Shown: in pieces, positions 9,232 through 20,900 of the stretch | Numbering within the stretch: position 1 is the stretch's first letter | How the letters are laid out: every line of letters starts with the position of its first letter | Source: Methylobacterium sp. CB376 | GTDB lineage: Bacteria; Pseudomonadota; Alphaproteobacteria; Rhizobiales; Beijerinckiaceae | Direction of reading: 5' to 3' | Assembly (NCBI RefSeq): GCF_029714205.1 | Contig: NZ_CP121648.1 | Span: 4,105,001-4,169,000 of the forward strand | DNA: 64,000 bases | The notes under the pieces: model-generated | Databases searched by the model: none | What the model was told of the DNA's origin: nothing | The model's input: the letters and a program-made list of their open reading frames with translations, nothing else | Translations under genes and position numbers: made by a program

Positions 9232-9900
9232 TCACTCGCTGGCGCGCAGCGCCGCGGCGGCCCCGAGCGTGCCGACGACGCCCGCCACCAGGCTGAGCGC
9301 GCCCAGGATCATGAGCGGCGTCGCGAAGGGCACGGTGCCGCCCGTGGCGGCCTCCGCCGCCGAGACCCCGAAGATCAGGGTCGGGATCATCAGGGGCAGC
9401 ACCACCACGGCGAGGATCAGCCCGCCGCGGCGGATCGAGGCGGTGAGCGCGGCGCCCACCGCCCCGATGAAGGTGAGGGCGGGCGAGCCCACGAGGAGCG
9501 TCAGGCTCGTCGCCGCCATGGCGGTCGGCGTGAGCGCCACCAGGAGCCCGAAGAGCGGCGCCGCGAGGGCGAGCGGCAGGCCGGTCGTCAGCCAATGGGC
9601 CAGGGCCTTGGCCAGCACCACGAGTTCGAGCGGCACCGGCGCCCCCGTGAGGAGGTCGAGGGAGCCGTCCTCCTCGTCGGCCTGGAACAGCCGGTCGAGG
9701 CCGATCAGGGTCGCCAGCACGGCCGAGAGCCACAGGATGGCCGGGCCGATCCGGGACAGGAGGTTGAGGTCGGGTCCGAGCGCGAAGGGCACCAGCACCA
9801 CGATCATCAGGAAGAAGACGAGCGACAGGGCGCCCGAGCCGCCGATGCGGCCGGCGAGCCGCAGGTCGCGCAGGAGCACCGCGAGGAAGGAGCGGGTCAT
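9232..9900 (-). CDS. ccmB: heme exporter protein CcmB
   Basis: 222 residues, six membrane helices, beginning MTRSFLAVLLRDLRLAGRIG. The QADEEDGSLDLLTGAPVPLELVVLAK stretch is characteristic of CcmB. It forms the membrane part of the CcmAB transporter that energises release of holo-CcmE. Its ATG overlaps the ccmA stop (ATGA). Confidence 0.95.
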   Translation of the reverse strand: MTRSFLAVLLRDLRLAGRIGGSGALSLVFFLMIVVLVPFALGPDLNLLSRIGPAILWLSAVLATLIGLDRLFQADEEDGSLDLLTGAPVPLELVVLAKALAHWLTTGLPLALAAPLFGLLVALTPTAMAATSLTLLVGSPALTFIGAVGAALTASIRRGGLILAVVVLPLMIPTLIFGVSAAEAATGGTVPFATPLMILGALSLVAGVVGTLGAAAALRASE

Positions 9901-10535
9901 CGGGCGGCCTCGGCGAGGGGGTCGAGGCGCGCCGGGCGATGGGCCTCGATGGCGATCTCGCGGGCGCCCTCGAGCCCGAGCGCCTGGTGGGTCGCCGCGA
10001 TCACGAGGCCGCCCTCGCGCAGGTGGGCGCGCATCAGCGCGGCGAGGATGCCCTGCGAGGCGACGTCGAGGGCGGCGGTCGGCTCGTCGAGGAGCCAGAG
10101 CGGGCGGCGGCAGACGAGGAGCCGCGCGAGCGCGACCCGCCGCCGCTGCCCGGCCGACAGGTAGGCGACCGGCAGGCCCGCCGCGTGGGCGAGCCCCATC
10201 CGGCCGAGCGCCTCGCGGGGCGACAGCGCCGCCTCGCCGAGGAGGTCGCGGGCGAAGGCGAGGTTCTCCTCGGCGGTGAGCGCGCTCTTGAGCCCGTCCC
10301 GGTGGCCGACCCCGTGCAGGCATTCGGGGATCGTGCGCTCGCCGACATCCTCCGCGCGCAGCCGCCCGGCCTCCGGCGCGAGACGCCCGGAGACGAGGGC
10401 GAGCAGGGTGGACTTGCCCGCGCCGTTGCGGCCCGTCACGACCAGCGCCTCGCCGGGGCCGAGGGCGAAGGAGAGGCCGGAGAAGATGCGCCGCCCCGAG
10501 CGGCGGCAGGCGAGCCCCTCGGCGATCAGCCGCAC
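9897..10535 (-). CDS. ccmA: heme exporter ATP-binding protein CcmA
   Basis: 212 residues from a GTG. ABC ATPase with Walker A GRNGAGKST, signature LSAGQRRRVALARL, Walker B LWLLDEPTAALD and switch His (ATHQALG). It couples ATP hydrolysis to CcmE release with CcmB, whose start overlaps the end of this gene. No start upstream of the GTG at 10535 fits better. Confidence 0.95.
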   Translation of the reverse strand: MRLIAEGLACRRSGRRIFSGLSFALGPGEALVVTGRNGAGKSTLLALVSGRLAPEAGRLRAEDVGERTIPECLHGVGHRDGLKSALTAEENLAFARDLLGEAALSPREALGRMGLAHAAGLPVAYLSAGQRRRVALARLLVCRRPLWLLDEPTAALDVASQGILAALMRAHLREGGLVIAATHQALGLEGAREIAIEAHRPARLDPLAEAAR

Positions 10536-10932
10536 GGGGCCGCCCCGGCCGCGCCCGCGACGCCGCGTCCCGGCCCGCCAGGGAAGGGCGCGCGCCGCCC
10601 CCCGGGCGCGTCCCGGTGCCGCCTCGCCTGCGCGTCTCGTCTCGCCACCTCACACCCCCGTAGCGGCCACATTCGAAGTGTTCTATACGCATCCCTGGCT
10701 GCGCCGCGCGACCTTGAAGGCGTCCAAACCGTCTCTCGCGCAATCCCAGTCCGGGCACCCCCGGGGCGGCGCGCGCACCGTGGCCCTCCCGGCCCTGCCC
10801 GGGATGCCGCACGGGAAGCGGAGTCGTGCCCGCACAGGGGACCGGCGCCGCTCGCGCATCCGGCCGAACACATGACGTCTGGCGCAGGTCATCCCTGCGC
10901 CGTGTTCGACAACCCCTCGCGAGGACCACGCC
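10536..10932. other. Divergent ccmA / acnA intergenic region
   Basis: 397 bases carrying the promoters of ccmAB (leftward) and acnA (rightward). The stretch around 10665-10695 is the least GC-rich and is a plausible promoter zone, but I cannot assign boxes. No repeat, tRNA or convincing small gene was seen. The acnA ribosome-binding site is GAGGA at 10921-10925. Confidence 0.5.
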
Positions 10933-13635
<2,703 letters not shown>

Positions 13636-13671
13636 CCGAACGGGCCGGGCGCCCGCCCGGCCCCTCCCGAG

Positions 13672-13701
13672 GGCCCTTCCGCGCCGCGGAGGGGCCTTTT
13701 T
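13672..13701 (+). terminator. Rho-independent terminator after acnA
   Basis: An 11-bp stem (13672-13682 with 13686-13696, one G-U pair) with a 3-base loop, followed directly by five T at 13697-13701. It ends the acnA transcript before the small downstream gene. Confidence 0.85.
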
Positions 13702-13731
13702 GCTGGGCGCCGCGCCCCCCGGAGACAGCGC

Positions 13732-14037
13732 ATGACCGCGGATGACAAGATCAACGGCCTCACCGTCCTGTCGGCGAGCCACGGCGAGATGATCGCCCGC
13801 CTGTCGGAGGCCCAGGCCGACGTGGCGGCCAAGCAGGTGGCGCTGCAGATGGCGATCGGCTTCCTCGCCCGGATCCTGCGCGGGATCGATTCCGACCATT
13901 ACCGCCACGAACTCGGCGGCTACCTCGCGATGCTGGAGGACGCGCTCACCCGCGACGACCCGGATTCGGACCTCGCCAAGCGGGTGCTCGCCACCGTGCG
14001 GGCGACCCTGGAGACCGGCGACGCCGAGGAGGAGTGA
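13732..14037 (+). CDS. small hypothetical protein downstream of acnA
   Basis: 101 residues (MTADDKINGLTVLSASHGEM), soluble, mostly helical, acidic C-terminus (GDAEEE). I do not recognise a family. Coding is supported by strong codon bias, GGAGACAGCGC before the ATG and a position behind the acnA terminator. The TGA stop is inside the left arm of palindromic repeat R2. Confidence 0.65.
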   Translation: MTADDKINGLTVLSASHGEMIARLSEAQADVAAKQVALQMAIGFLARILRGIDSDHYRHELGGYLAMLEDALTRDDPDSDLAKRVLATVRATLETGDAEEE

Positions 14038-14100
14038 TCCGGGATCCGCTCGATCGAAGCGGATCCCGGATCACGAGCCTGCGCGGCGCCTGAGGGACGC
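14034..14100 (+). repeat. Palindromic repeat, copy R2
   Basis: A perfect 17-bp stem: left arm GTGATCCGGGATCCGCT (14034-14050), 7-base loop, right arm 14058-14074. The left arm contains the TGA stop of the preceding gene (14035-14037). It is followed by the family linker (CCTGCGCGGCGCCTGAG, 14079-14095), ending near the 3' end of the convergent DUF3108 gene. Confidence 0.85.
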
Positions 14101-14111
14101 CGACAGCCGCA

Positions 14112-14975
14112 TTACTGCGCCACCGCGGCGGCCTGCGTGGCCTGCGCCTCGGCGCCGGACTGGGTCCAGCGCGTCGCCTCGATGATGTTGGTGCCGAGCA
14201 TCGTGCGCACCGAGATGCGCAGGGGCAGCAGCACCCGCGCGCCCTCGACCGGGGCGAGCCACACCGACATGTCGGTGTTCTCCTCCATGAACTTCACGCC
14301 CGGCTTGTCGGGCCGGTGGCCCGTGATCGGCCGGTAGCGGGCGTTGCAGACCAGGACCGGCCCCGCATAGCCCGGCTTCTCCACCCGGCGGGTCTCGCCG
14401 TAGCTCAGGATCACGTCGAACCGGCTCGCCCCGTCGAAGACCGGGATCACCCGGTTGCAATTCTGCGGGTCGGTGAGGTCGCCCCGTCCCTGGGCGGGCA
14501 TCAGCAGCGCGCTCACCGGATCGACCACGGCCCGCTTGCTCGCCGCGTCGACCGGCACCCGCTCGGGATCGACCAGGAGCGGCGGCACGATCTCGGAGGC
14601 GACCACGTTGCCCCGCGCCAGCGCCATCCGGACGGTGATCGAGGTGCTCGACGAGTGCGAGGACACCGCGAAGGTGCCGGGGATCGGGCGCCCGGACCCC
14701 GCGACCCCCGAGGCCCGGCCCGAGCCGTAGCCGCCGGTGATCGCGCCGACGAGGCCCGTGAGCTTGGCCGTCACGTCCATCCGGTAGCGCTGGCCCTCGA
14801 TCGCTCCCGTCATCTGCGCGGTCCCGATCGGCACGCCGGCCAGCATGATGCCGTAATCCACCGTCACCGCGGTCGCGGCCGCCCGTGCGCGGGCCGCCGC
14901 GGCAGGGTCCGCCGGCCCCATCCCGAGCAGCAGGCCCGGGGCGAGGAGGGCCGGGAGGAAGGGCTTGGCACGCAT
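14112..14975 (-). CDS. DUF3108 domain-containing exported protein
   Basis: 287 residues with an N-terminal signal peptide (MRAKPFLPALLAPGLLLGMG). The body (VTVDYGIMLAGVPIGTAQMTG ... FDVILSYGETRRV ... MSVWLAPVEGARVLLPLRIS) matches DUF3108, a predicted periplasmic beta-rich family of unknown function that resembles lipoprotein-localisation folds. Monocistronic, divergent from rpmB. Confidence 0.8.
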   Translation of the reverse strand: MRAKPFLPALLAPGLLLGMGPADPAAAARARAAATAVTVDYGIMLAGVPIGTAQMTGAIEGQRYRMDVTAKLTGLVGAITGGYGSGRASGVAGSGRPIPGTFAVSSHSSSTSITVRMALARGNVVASEIVPPLLVDPERVPVDAASKRAVVDPVSALLMPAQGRGDLTDPQNCNRVIPVFDGASRFDVILSYGETRRVEKPGYAGPVLVCNARYRPITGHRPDKPGVKFMEENTDMSVWLAPVEGARVLLPLRISVRTMLGTNIIEATRWTQSGAEAQATQAAAVAQ

Positions 14976-15104
14976 GGCACAGACCGTGGTGAGGGGACGC
15001 GGGACGAGCCCGCCATCCGCAGGAATCGCGCGGCATCGTGACGAGTTTAAGGTTAACGCTTCGTCTCGGCGCCCGCGGGCGCGCGGACGTGACGCCGCTC
15101 ACGC

Positions 15105-15134
15105 TTGACGAAACCGCCCTCTCTCCCCTATAGG
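15105..15134 (+). promoter_or_regulatory. sigma70-type promoter of rpmB
   Basis: TTGACG (15105-15110) and TATAGG (15129-15134) with an 18-base spacer (17 if CTATAG is taken). This leaves a 5' leader of about 105 bases before rpmB. It lies 130 bases upstream of the DUF3108 start on the other strand. Confidence 0.6.
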
Positions 15135-15246
15135 CGCGAGCCTTCCTGGCTTTCGCGCGGTCCGGTCGCCGCCGCGGTCGCTGTTCCAGCGCCCGGCGTG
15201 AGCGTCAAGCGGCCCGTGGCCTATCGGATTGTGAAGGACTGATACC

Positions 15247-15537
15247 ATGTCGCGTCGCTGCGAACTCACCGGCAAGGCCGTGCTCACCGGCCACTTGGTG
15301 AGCCACTCGAACCGCAAGACCAAGCGCCGGTTCCTGCCGAACCTGTGCAACGTCACCCTGCTCTCCGACACGCTCGGCCGCTCCGTGCGCCTGCGCATCT
15401 CGGCCAACGCCCTGCGCTCGGTCGAGCACCGGGGCGGGCTCGACGCCTTCCTGGTCAAGGCCGGCGAGCAGGACCTGTCGCAGAACGCGCGCCTGCTGAA
15501 GCGCGAGATCGAGAAGAAGCTCGCCGCCGCGGCCTGA
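15247..15537 (+). CDS. rpmB: 50S ribosomal protein L28
   Basis: 96 residues, [20 protein letters not shown] ... [18 protein letters not shown], the standard L28 of alphaproteobacteria. Structural component of the large subunit. It is preceded by a sigma70-like promoter and followed by a very strong GC hairpin (15540-15580, loop CGTT) that has no T-run but may stabilise or end the message. Confidence 0.97.
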   Translation: MSRRCELTGKAVLTGHLVSHSNRKTKRRFLPNLCNVTLLSDTLGRSVRLRISANALRSVEHRGGLDAFLVKAGEQDLSQNARLLKREIEKKLAAAA

Positions 15538-15596
15538 GCGGCCCCCGCCGGGCGCGGCGTTCCGCGCCGCCGGCGGGGCCCCCGGGCACCCGATCG

Positions 15597-15628
15597 AGAG
15601 CCGCCGCCCGACCCGGGCCGGCGGCTCT
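15597..15628 (+). terminator. Possible terminator hairpin after rpmB
   Basis: A perfect 10-bp stem AGAGCCGCCG (15597-15606) and CGGCGGCTCT (15619-15628) with a 12-base loop. There is only a weak T-tract (TCTTCG), so termination is uncertain. It is the second of two hairpins between rpmB and the FIST gene. Confidence 0.4.
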
Positions 15629-15794
15629 TCGCGTCCGGGGCGTCTTCGCGCCCGGGGCGGGATCGCGGCTGTGACGCCGTGTCGGGGCGGCCGCCCTTGC
15701 CGCGCTGCGCGTTCTGCCGCAGCGTGCCGCCCAACAGCCCGGCCGTGCCGGGATCCATCGGCCCGCTCGCGGCCGGGGTTGAGGGAGGCGTCCC

Positions 15795-16952
15795 GTGACG
15801 AAGGGTGGGCGCGCGCATCTGTGCGGCGTGCAGACCGCGTGGTCGGAGCTGGACCGGGCCGAGGAGGCCGTGGCGGCCATCGCCGACGCGATCGACGCGC
15901 GGCGGGTCGGCCAGCTCCTCGTCTTCTTCTCGCCCGCCTACGGGGCCGACGCGGTCGCGGCGGCGCTGGCGCGCCGCTTCCCGGGCATTCCGGTGGCGGG
16001 CTGCACCTCCTCGGGGGAGATCAGCCCGGCGGGCGGCCTCGATCGCGGCCTCGTCGCGGTCGCCTTCCCGCGCGAGGGCTTCCGGGTCGTCTCGACCGTG
16101 CTCGCCGACGTGGAGCAGCTCGACGTCGAGGCGGCGGTGGCCCGCGTGCGCAGCCTGCGCCTGCGCCTCGGCACCGAGGGGGCGGAGTACGGCCAGCGCT
16201 TCGCGATCTCGCTCATCGACAGCCTGACGCTGGCCGAGGAGCGGGTGACCTCGGCGGTCGCCTTCGGCCTCGACGCGATCCCCCTGGTGGGCGGCTCGGC
16301 GGGCGACGCGCTCACCTTCGCCCACACGGCGCTGATCCACGACGGGGTGGTCCATCACGGCGCGGCGATCCTGCTCATCGTGGCGACCGACCACCCGATC
16401 CAGGTGTTCAAGACCGACAACCTGGAGCCGCGGGCGGTGAAGTTCGTGGTCACCCAGACCGACGCCGAGCATCGCACGGTGCGCGAGCTCAACGCCGAGC
16501 CGGCCGCGGCCGAGTACGCGCGGGCGCTCGGCCTGCAGCCCGAGATGCTGACCCCGACGGTGTTCGCGGCCAATCCGCTCGCCGTGCGGGTCGGGGGCGA
16601 CTACTTCTGCCGCTCGATCCACCGCCTCAACCCGGACGGCTCGCTGAGCTTCCTGTGCGCGGTCGACGAGGGGGTCGTGCTGACGCTGGCCGGCCGCAAG
16701 GATCTCGTGGCGACGACCCGGGACGAGCTCGCCCGGCTCGACGCGTCGCTCGGCGGCCTCGACCTCGTCATCGGCTTCGACTGCGTGCTGCGCCGGCTCG
16801 ACGCCGAGTCGCACCAGGTCCGCCACCGCCTGTCCGATCTCTATCGCCGCTACAACGTGATCGGGTTCGAGACCTTCGGCGAGCAGTACCGGGCGATCCA
16901 CCTCAACCACACCTTCACGGGAATCGCGATCGGGGCGGGGTCGCGGGCGTGA
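15795..16952 (+). CDS. FIST-domain signal protein (NosP-like?)
   Basis: 385 residues from GTG at 15795, with GGGAGG upstream. The N-terminal half is a FIST_N domain (VGQLLVFFSPAYGADAVAAAL, VAGCTSSGEI, PLVGGSAGD) and the C-terminal half FIST_C (ANPLAVRVGGDYFCRSIHRL ... YNVIGFETFGEQYRAIHLNHT). FIST proteins are soluble sensory modules; some (NosP) bind heme and nitric oxide and pair with histidine kinases. No kinase or cyclic-di-GMP enzyme is adjacent here, so the output is unknown. Monocistronic. Confidence 0.88.
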   Translation: MTKGGRAHLCGVQTAWSELDRAEEAVAAIADAIDARRVGQLLVFFSPAYGADAVAAALARRFPGIPVAGCTSSGEISPAGGLDRGLVAVAFPREGFRVVSTVLADVEQLDVEAAVARVRSLRLRLGTEGAEYGQRFAISLIDSLTLAEERVTSAVAFGLDAIPLVGGSAGDALTFAHTALIHDGVVHHGAAILLIVATDHPIQVFKTDNLEPRAVKFVVTQTDAEHRTVRELNAEPAAAEYARALGLQPEMLTPTVFAANPLAVRVGGDYFCRSIHRLNPDGSLSFLCAVDEGVVLTLAGRKDLVATTRDELARLDASLGGLDLVIGFDCVLRRLDAESHQVRHRLSDLYRRYNVIGFETFGEQYRAIHLNHTFTGIAIGAGSRA

Positions 16953-17064
16953 GGGCGCGCCGCATCCCGGCGCGCGGGTGATCCGCGCGGCCGCGCCGGC
17001 AGCGCCCTCCTCGCCGCGCGCCATCCCGGCGGCCCGGGACGCCGACGCATCGGGCCGTCGCCGA

Positions 17065-17143
17065 TGGCGGACCCGGGCTTCGCTCAGGCGCCGCGCGGGC
17101 TTGTGATACGTTTTCCGGAAGTGATCTTCCGGAAAACGTATCA
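17065..17143 (-). repeat. Palindromic repeat, copy R3
   Basis: Minus-strand orientation. A perfect 18-bp head: TGATACGTTTTCCGGAAG (17104-17121) with its complement at 17126-17143, loop of 4. It is followed (17074-17102) by the linker, reading AAGCCCGCGCGGCGCCTGAG on the minus strand. The outermost TGA of the head is the stop codon of the peroxidase-like gene (17141-17143). The head sequence differs from the TGATCCGGG heads, yet the linker is the same. Confidence 0.85.
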
Positions 17144-17791
17144 GACCTTCGGCAAGGCGCGCGCGTCGCCGTGGTAGGAGCGGTTCGGCCGCATGTCGAC
17201 CGCCGAGGCCATGCGGTTCGTCATGTTGAAGAAGCTCGCCACCGCCGCGATGTCCCAGATGTCCTTGTCGGTGAAGCCGGCATCGCGCAGCGCCTCGCGG
17301 TCCTCCTCCTCCACCGTCCAGGGCGCCTCGGTGAGCGCCACCGCGAAGTCGAGCATCGCCCGGTGGCGCGGCGAGAGCGACGCGGCCCGGTAGTTCATCA
17401 CCAGCATCTCGCCGAGGACCGGGTCGCCCGAGAGCACGCGCACCGCCGCCCCGTGCGCGGTCAGGCAGTAGTAGCAGCGATTGGCGCTCGACACCGCCAC
17501 AGCGATCATCTCGCGCTCCAGCTTCGACAGGCCCGACGGCGCCAGCATCAGGTCGCTGTAGAAGGACACGAAGGCGTCGAGCTTGGCCGCGTCGTGCGCG
17601 TAGGCGAGCAGCACGTTCGGCACGAAGCCGATCTTCTCCCGGCACTTGTCGAAATAGGCGGCGAGGTCGGGGGGCAGCTCGGCCGCCGGCTCCAGGTCGA
17701 GGGCCATCACGGCGCCCTCGGTCTCCTGGAGGCGCGGGTGCTCGCCGACCTCCTCCTTGGCCACCTTCCTCTTCGGCTTCGCCCCGGCCAT
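17141..17791 (-). CDS. peroxidase-related enzyme, AhpD/carboxymuconolactone decarboxylase family
   Basis: 216 residues, all helical. The AhpD-type redox motif is visible as SSANRCYYCLTAHGAAVRVL (CxxC followed by His). Length and the FVPNVLLAYAHDAAKLDAFVSFYSDLM region match the uncharacterised peroxidase-related family (TIGR01926-like). Probably involved in organic peroxide defence, but no partner reductase is adjacent. Its stop codon is in the head of repeat R3. Confidence 0.87.
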   Translation of the reverse strand: MAGAKPKRKVAKEEVGEHPRLQETEGAVMALDLEPAAELPPDLAAYFDKCREKIGFVPNVLLAYAHDAAKLDAFVSFYSDLMLAPSGLSKLEREMIAVAVSSANRCYYCLTAHGAAVRVLSGDPVLGEMLVMNYRAASLSPRHRAMLDFAVALTEAPWTVEEEDREALRDAGFTDKDIWDIAAVASFFNMTNRMASAVDMRPNRSYHGDARALPKV

Positions 17792-17921
17792 CGCGTCGTC
17801 TCCCTGTCGTCGCGACTGAGCTATAGATCGGGAAACGCACGCGGACGAGACGCCAGGGTTGCGGGCCGCCGAGGTCTATGTCACCCGTCGCCCGCTGACA
17901 CCTCGGCGGGAGGGACGAGCC

Positions 17922-20900
17922 GTGGACCTGTCGACCGCGACGCCCGAAGCGCGGGCGAGCCGCACCGACCTCATCGCCGCCGCCGTCGCGGCGGCGGAGG
18001 CCCGCCGGGAGCCCGGCGACTTCGTCCGCGACCTGTTCGGCCGAGTCCCGCCCGAGGATCTCAACGCCTACGCGCCCGAGACCCTGGCCGACCTCGCCCT
18101 CGCGGCCCGCCAGCACCTCGCCGCGGCGCGGCCCGACGAGAGCGGCGCGGATCTGCGCCTCAACGACGTGGTGGTGGAGCGCGACGGCGGGCGGCGCGAC
18201 GTCACCGTCCTGGAGGCCATCAATCCGAACCGGCCCTTCCTGCTCGATTCGACCCTGGCCGAGCTGGTGGCGCGGGGCTACGAGCCGCGCCTCGTCGCCC
18301 ACCCGATCCTGGCGGTGGAGCGCGGCCCCGACGGCGCCCTGCTGCGCCTCGTGGGCGAGACCACCGCGGGAGCCGGCGACGCGCTGAGCCGCGAGAGCTT
18401 CATCCACATCCATCTCGACCGGATCGACGACGAGGGCGAGCGGGCGGGCCTCCTCGACGGCCTCGCCCAGGTCTACGCCGACGTGGCGGTCTCCACGCAG
18501 GACCACCGGGCGATGCTGGCCCGGCTCGACGCGGTCGCCGCCGCCTACGAATCCGCGCCGCCGCCGGTGGCGGCCGAGGAGGTCGCGGAGGCCCGCGCCT
18601 TCCTCGACTACATCCGGGCCGACCAGTTCACCTTCCTGGGGATGCGCGAGTACCGGCTCGGCGAGGGCGCCGAGTACCGGGGTGTGCGCGAGAGCGGCCT
18701 CGGCCTCCTGCGCGACGGCTCCGTCGAGGTGCTGCGCCGCGGCCGCACCATGGTGGCGATGACACCCGAGATCCGCGCCTTCCTGGAGCGGCCCGAGGCG
18801 CTGATCATCACCAAGGCAAGCCTGATCTCGCGGGTCCATCGCCGCACCCACCTCGACATGGTCGGGATCAAGCTCTTCTCGGGCGACGGGCGCGTCGCGG
18901 GCGAGCTGCGCATCGTCGGGCTCTTCGCGAGCACCACCTACACGAGCCGGGCCGAGGAGGTGCCGTACCTGCGCCGCAAGGTCGCGACCGTCGTGGCCGA
19001 GGCCGGGCTCGACCCGACCAGCCATGCCGGCCGCTCGCTCCTGCACGTGCTGGAGACCTATCCGCGCGACGACCTCTTCCAGATCGACACCGATCTCCTG
19101 CGCCGCTTCGCCCTCGCCATCGTGCTCCTGGCCGAGCGCCCGCGGGTGCGGGTGCTGGCGCGGGCGGACAAGTTCGGCCGCTTCGTCTCGCTCCTCGTCT
19201 TCGTGCCGAAGGACCGCACCGACGCGGCCCTGCAGAAGCGAATCGCCGCCCACCTCGCCATGCGCCTCGGCGGGCACATCTCGGCGATCTACCCGGATTA
19301 TCCGGAGGGGCCGCTCGCCCGCTTCCACATCGTGATCGGCCGCCGCGAGGAGGTTCCGCCGGCGATCGATCCGGCCGAGCTCGAGGCCGAGGTGACGGCC
19401 CTCTCGCGCACCTGGGCCGACGGCCTGCGCGACGCCCTCGCCGAGGCCATGGACGGCGGCCGCGCCCGGGCGCTCGGAGCCTACTACGCCGAGGCGTTCC
19501 CGGCGGGCTACCGGGAGACCTACGACAGCGCTCAGGCCCTGTCCGACATCGCGATCCTGGAGCGGATCACGGCGGAGCGCCCGCGCGCCGTCGACCTCCA
19601 CCGCCACCCGGGCGACCCCGAGACGCGGATCGGCCTCAAGGTATTCTCGAAAGGCAGCGCGCTGCCCCTCTCGGATCGGGTGCCGGTGCTGGAGAATTTC
19701 GGGTTCCGGGTCATCGACGAGCGCACCTTCCTGATCGGCCGGCCCGGCGCGCCGGAGACGGACGGGATCTGGCTGCACGACATGCTGCTCGAGCGCGCGG
19801 GCGGCGGGGCGATCGATCTCGCCCGGCTCGACCGCCCCGTCGAGGCGGCCCTGCTCGCCATCGCGCGCGGCCTCGCCGAGACCGACGCCTACAACCGGCT
19901 GATCCTGGAGGCCGGCCTCGGCTGGCGCGACGCGGCCCTGCTGCGCGCCCTCGGGCGCTACCTCCGGCAGTTGCGGATCCGCTACGGCCAGGGCTACCTC
20001 GCCGCCACGCTGAGCCGCCACCCCGCCCTGGCCGCCGGGATCGTCGCCCTGTTCTACGCGCGCTTCGATCCCCGCGCCGAGGGCGGTGCCGAGAGCCGCG
20101 CTGCCCGCGAGGCGGCCCTGCGCGCCGAGATCGAGGCCGGCCTGTCCGCGGTGACGAGCCTCGACGAGGACCGCATCCTGCGCCGCTTCGTGAACCTCGT
20201 GGAGGCGGCCCAGCGCACCAACTTCTTCCAGGTCGCCCCCCACGGCCTGCCGCCCGACACCATCGCGTTCAAGTTCCGCTGCGCCAAGGTCGACGGGATG
20301 CCGCTGCCGCGGCCGCTCTTCGAGATCTTCGTCTATTCCCCGCGCGTCGAGGGCGTGCACCTGCGCTTCGCCTACATCGCCCGCGGCGGCCTGCGCTGGT
20401 CGGACCGGCCGGAGGATTTCCGCACCGAGATCCTCGGCCTCGTGAAGGCCCAGCAGGTCAAGAACGCCGTGATCGTGCCGGTGGGCGCCAAGGGCGGCTT
20501 CTTCCCCAAGCGCCTGCCGCCCGCCTCCGACCGCCAGGCCTGGATGGCCGAGGGCACCGAGAGCTACCGGATCTTCATCCGCACCCTGCTCTCGCTCACC
20601 GACAACATCGTGGACGGGGCGATCGTCCCGCCCGCCGACACGGTGCGCCACGACGGGGACGACGCCTACCTGGTGGTCGCGGCCGACAAGGGCACCGCCA
20701 CCTTCTCGGACATCGCCAACGCGATCTCGATCGAGCGCGGGCACTGGCTCGGCGACGCCTTCGCGTCGGGCGGCAGCCAGGGCTACGACCACAAGGCGAT
20801 GGGCATCACCGCCCGGGGCGCCTGGGAGGCGGTCAAGCGCCACTTCCGCGAGATCGACGTCGACGTGCAGAGCCAGCCGGTGACGGTGGTCGGCGTCGGC

